64,000 bases of DNA from DASXKD01 sp963707905 (GTDB lineage Bacteria; Actinomycetota; Actinomycetes; Streptosporangiales; Streptosporangiaceae): NCBI GenBank assembly GCA_963707905.1, contig CAVPSA010000047.1:156170-220169 (forward strand), given 5' to 3'. Under the pieces are notes generated by a model that was given only the letters and a program-made list of their open reading frames with translations, made no database searches and was not told the DNA's origin. Shown piece after piece: positions 62,733-64,000 of the stretch. The position numbers were made by a program, and so were the translations under genes. Every line of letters begins with the position of its first letter. The first letter of the stretch is position 1.

Positions 62733-63330
62733 GCACAGCGGCCCAAGACAGGCCAGCAGGAACCGAACCGATGATAGGGGCGAACGGATCGGATCTAGGC
62801 TTGATGCTGCGCGCGGTGCTTACCGGTTTCGACGGCGCCCGGCACCGCCTCAATACTGCCGCCGTGCCCGGCGCACCGCCGGAAGCCGTCTACGTGCCCC
62901 TAGCCGAAGCGCTGTGGTGGGCTGTAATCGTGGACAACGGCTTCGAGGAACTGGCGAACACCGGGGGACTCCACCGCTGGCCCACCAGGAAGCACCGCCA
63001 GGACACCAGGAACGCAGACCGATCCGGGCGCGTCCTCGTCGGACTGCGCTACGCACGTGATCGCTGCGGTCACCAACCCGCTCTCATGGCGCTTGAGGAC
63101 GGCTGGAGACTCCCCTTGCCTCCCAAATGCCTTCGGTGTCTCCTTCCGCTGGCGGCCATCCGAACAACTCCCCCCAACCCCTGCACAAGAACCACCTGAA
63201 GAACGCCGAGAGAACGCCACCGGGCTACGACACCTGGCTAGCCGGACGCCCAGCAACGATGACCGTCGAATCCGCAGCCATCTGGTTCACACAGGCAGTG
63301 GAAGAGGCCGACATCAACTGGTCGCCGTCA
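62729..63330 (+). pseudogene. Second unknown accessory gene, frameshifted
   Basis: The ATG at 62729 follows AGGAGG. The first frame has LAEALWWAVIVDNGFEELAN then GRVLVGLRYARDRCGHQPAL, which resembles proteins of unknown function in actinobacteria. Later parts appear in other frames: FGVSFRWRPSEQLPP (about 63140) and GYDTWLAGRPATMTVESAAI (about 63225-63285). At least two shifts are needed to join them. Confidence 0.5.
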
Positions 63331-63395
63331 GTTACGGAGCTTCGCCAAGTGCCACACGTCGCTTCGTTATCCACCGATCCCGATAGCCTAAATGG

Positions 63396-63656
63396 ATGGC
63401 TGACGAGGGACGCGCCGCCCGCTCAGCCGCCTGGGGAGTTGCGGCAGGCATATTCGGCGCCGGTGCGATCGCAGCTTGGCTAGCGGTCCCGGATGGATCG
63501 CCCGCTGTGCTGATCGCCGCGTGCTCCTTCACCGTGGTGGGGATGGCTGGGCTCTACATGCGCTCCGCATCCCTATCCAGCACTTGGCCTGCCGGTCGAC
63601 CATTGCGCCGTGGCGCTCCAGTGCCGCATTGCCTGCGATCTCCACCCATCGGCTGA
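63396..63656 (+). CDS. Small two-TM protein or broken 5' end of the next gene
   Basis: 86 residues. Two hydrophobic helices (AAWGVAAGIFGAGAIAAWLA and VLIAACSFTVVGMAGLYM) follow a short charged start; the remainder is basic and unlike a folded domain. STAND ATPases with N-terminal TM pairs are known, so this may be the 5' part of the gene at 63781 separated by a frameshift between about 63570 and 63660. Either reading is possible. Confidence 0.45.
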   Translation: MADEGRAARSAAWGVAAGIFGAGAIAAWLAVPDGSPAVLIAACSFTVVGMAGLYMRSASLSSTWPAGRPLRRGAPVPHCLRSPPIG

Positions 63657-63780
63657 ACCGGAGCAGATCCGCTCCGGTGCGCTGATCCCCGGCAAGTGTG
63701 CAAGTGTACCGGTGCGAGCAAGCAACCTTGCCCCCGAGTCGTCCGCCACACCGTCCTACGACGATGCTGCGGCTCCGGCG

Positions 63781-64000
63781 ATGCGTTCCGGCTGGCAGCA
63801 ATACTTCGAACAGGTCCGCGACATCGCCCCCCGAGGCGGCCTGGTAGGTCGTGAAGACGAACTCGCCACGTTGGGGGCATTCTGCATGGGGTCAGATCCG
63901 TATTGGTGGTGGCGAGCTGAACCGTGGGGAGGGAAGTCCGCTCTCATGTCCTGGTTTGTTCTCAATCCTCCACCGGGCGTAGCCGTCGTCTCATTTTTTG
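63781..64000 (+). CDS. STAND/NACHT-type ATPase, 3' end outside window
   Basis: The first 73 residues are visible: MRSGWQQYFEQVRDIAPRGG, then LVGREDELATLGAFC and a P-loop in RAEPWGGKSALMSWFVLNPP (A-x4-G-K-S), with GVAVVSFF at the edge. LVGRE..L before the P-loop is the standard entry to an NB-ARC/NACHT domain. The start codon is uncertain; in-frame GTGs as far as 63610 are possible. The GC content of codons is lower than in core genes. Such ATPases act in regulation or anti-phage defence; the effector and sensor domains are not visible. Confidence 0.72.
   Translation, partial: MRSGWQQYFEQVRDIAPRGGLVGREDELATLGAFCMGSDPYWWWRAEPWGGKSALMSWFVLNPPPGVAVVSFF

Overview
The window is high-GC DNA (roughly 70% or more by eye) with actinomycete features: many GTG and occasional TTG starts, short gaps and ATGA overlaps, large LuxR-type ATPase regulators, a sugar ABC operon without its own ATPase gene, an Acg-type nitroreductase, a PPK2 kinase and PspC/DUF1707 proteins. 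A filamentous actinobacterium is likely; the genus cannot be fixed from the sequence. I see no rRNA gene, tRNA gene or CRISPR array.

Layout. 1-16.9 kb is mixed housekeeping and regulation: an SDR/MarR pair, a small HEAGH metallopeptidase-like protein with a duplicated palindrome upstream, an SDR with its TetR regulator, a large membrane protein, a divergent TetR/DHA2-efflux pair with three operator half-sites, GntR plus a frameshifted Acg nitroreductase, PPK2, a Tat-exported protein, a lipoprotein, an AIM24-like protein and an XRE/NB-ARC/LuxR regulator. 16.9-24.8 kb is one coherent carbohydrate locus: binding protein, two permeases, divergent LacI regulator, GH3 glycosidase and CE7 esterase. 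It resembles the bxl xylobiose loci of Streptomyces. 24.8-34.7 kb has a methyltransferase, a response regulator with a PspC-fused histidine kinase, PspC and DUF1707 proteins, a CocE-type hydrolase, a frameshifted class V aminotransferase and a divergent FAD/Fe-S oxidoreductase.

34.7-39.8 kb is a decay zone: a truncated sulfotransferase, HNH-like debris, the 3' part of a hicB-like gene, and a DUF4011-helicase-nuclease gene that has lost its start and carries two frameshifts. HicB and helicase homology meet at one point (about 35966/35967), as if a deletion had joined two divergent genes. 39.8-53.5 kb returns to intact genes (DUF4230, MFS, large LuxR ATPase, MOSC, PLD, DHFR-like, ICMT-like, glutaminase, quinone oxidoreductase, coiled-coil protein). 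53.6-59.5 kb holds a secreted protein, a haloalkane dehalogenase flanked by fragments of an MmpL transporter and a YVTN propeller, two methyltransferases including RsmD, a hemerythrin-like protein and a glycolate/lactate oxidase. 59.5-64 kb is accessory DNA: homologous micro-ORFs ending in W-T-x-x-L, a HicB-like protein with an HTH, a toxin-antitoxin-like pair, two decayed unknown genes, and the start of a STAND/NACHT-type ATPase cut by the window edge.

Three observations look least explained. First, a dispersed two-hairpin intergenic element occurs at three loci with a conserved loop and differing but complementary stems, and its 34-bp module is amplified to four tandem copies between the glycosidase and the esterase. 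Second, a family of about 26-codon ORFs recurs in 59.5-61.5 kb, with differences enriched at synonymous positions. Third, the fused 5' ends of hicB and the defence-type helicase point to recent loss of a defence module.
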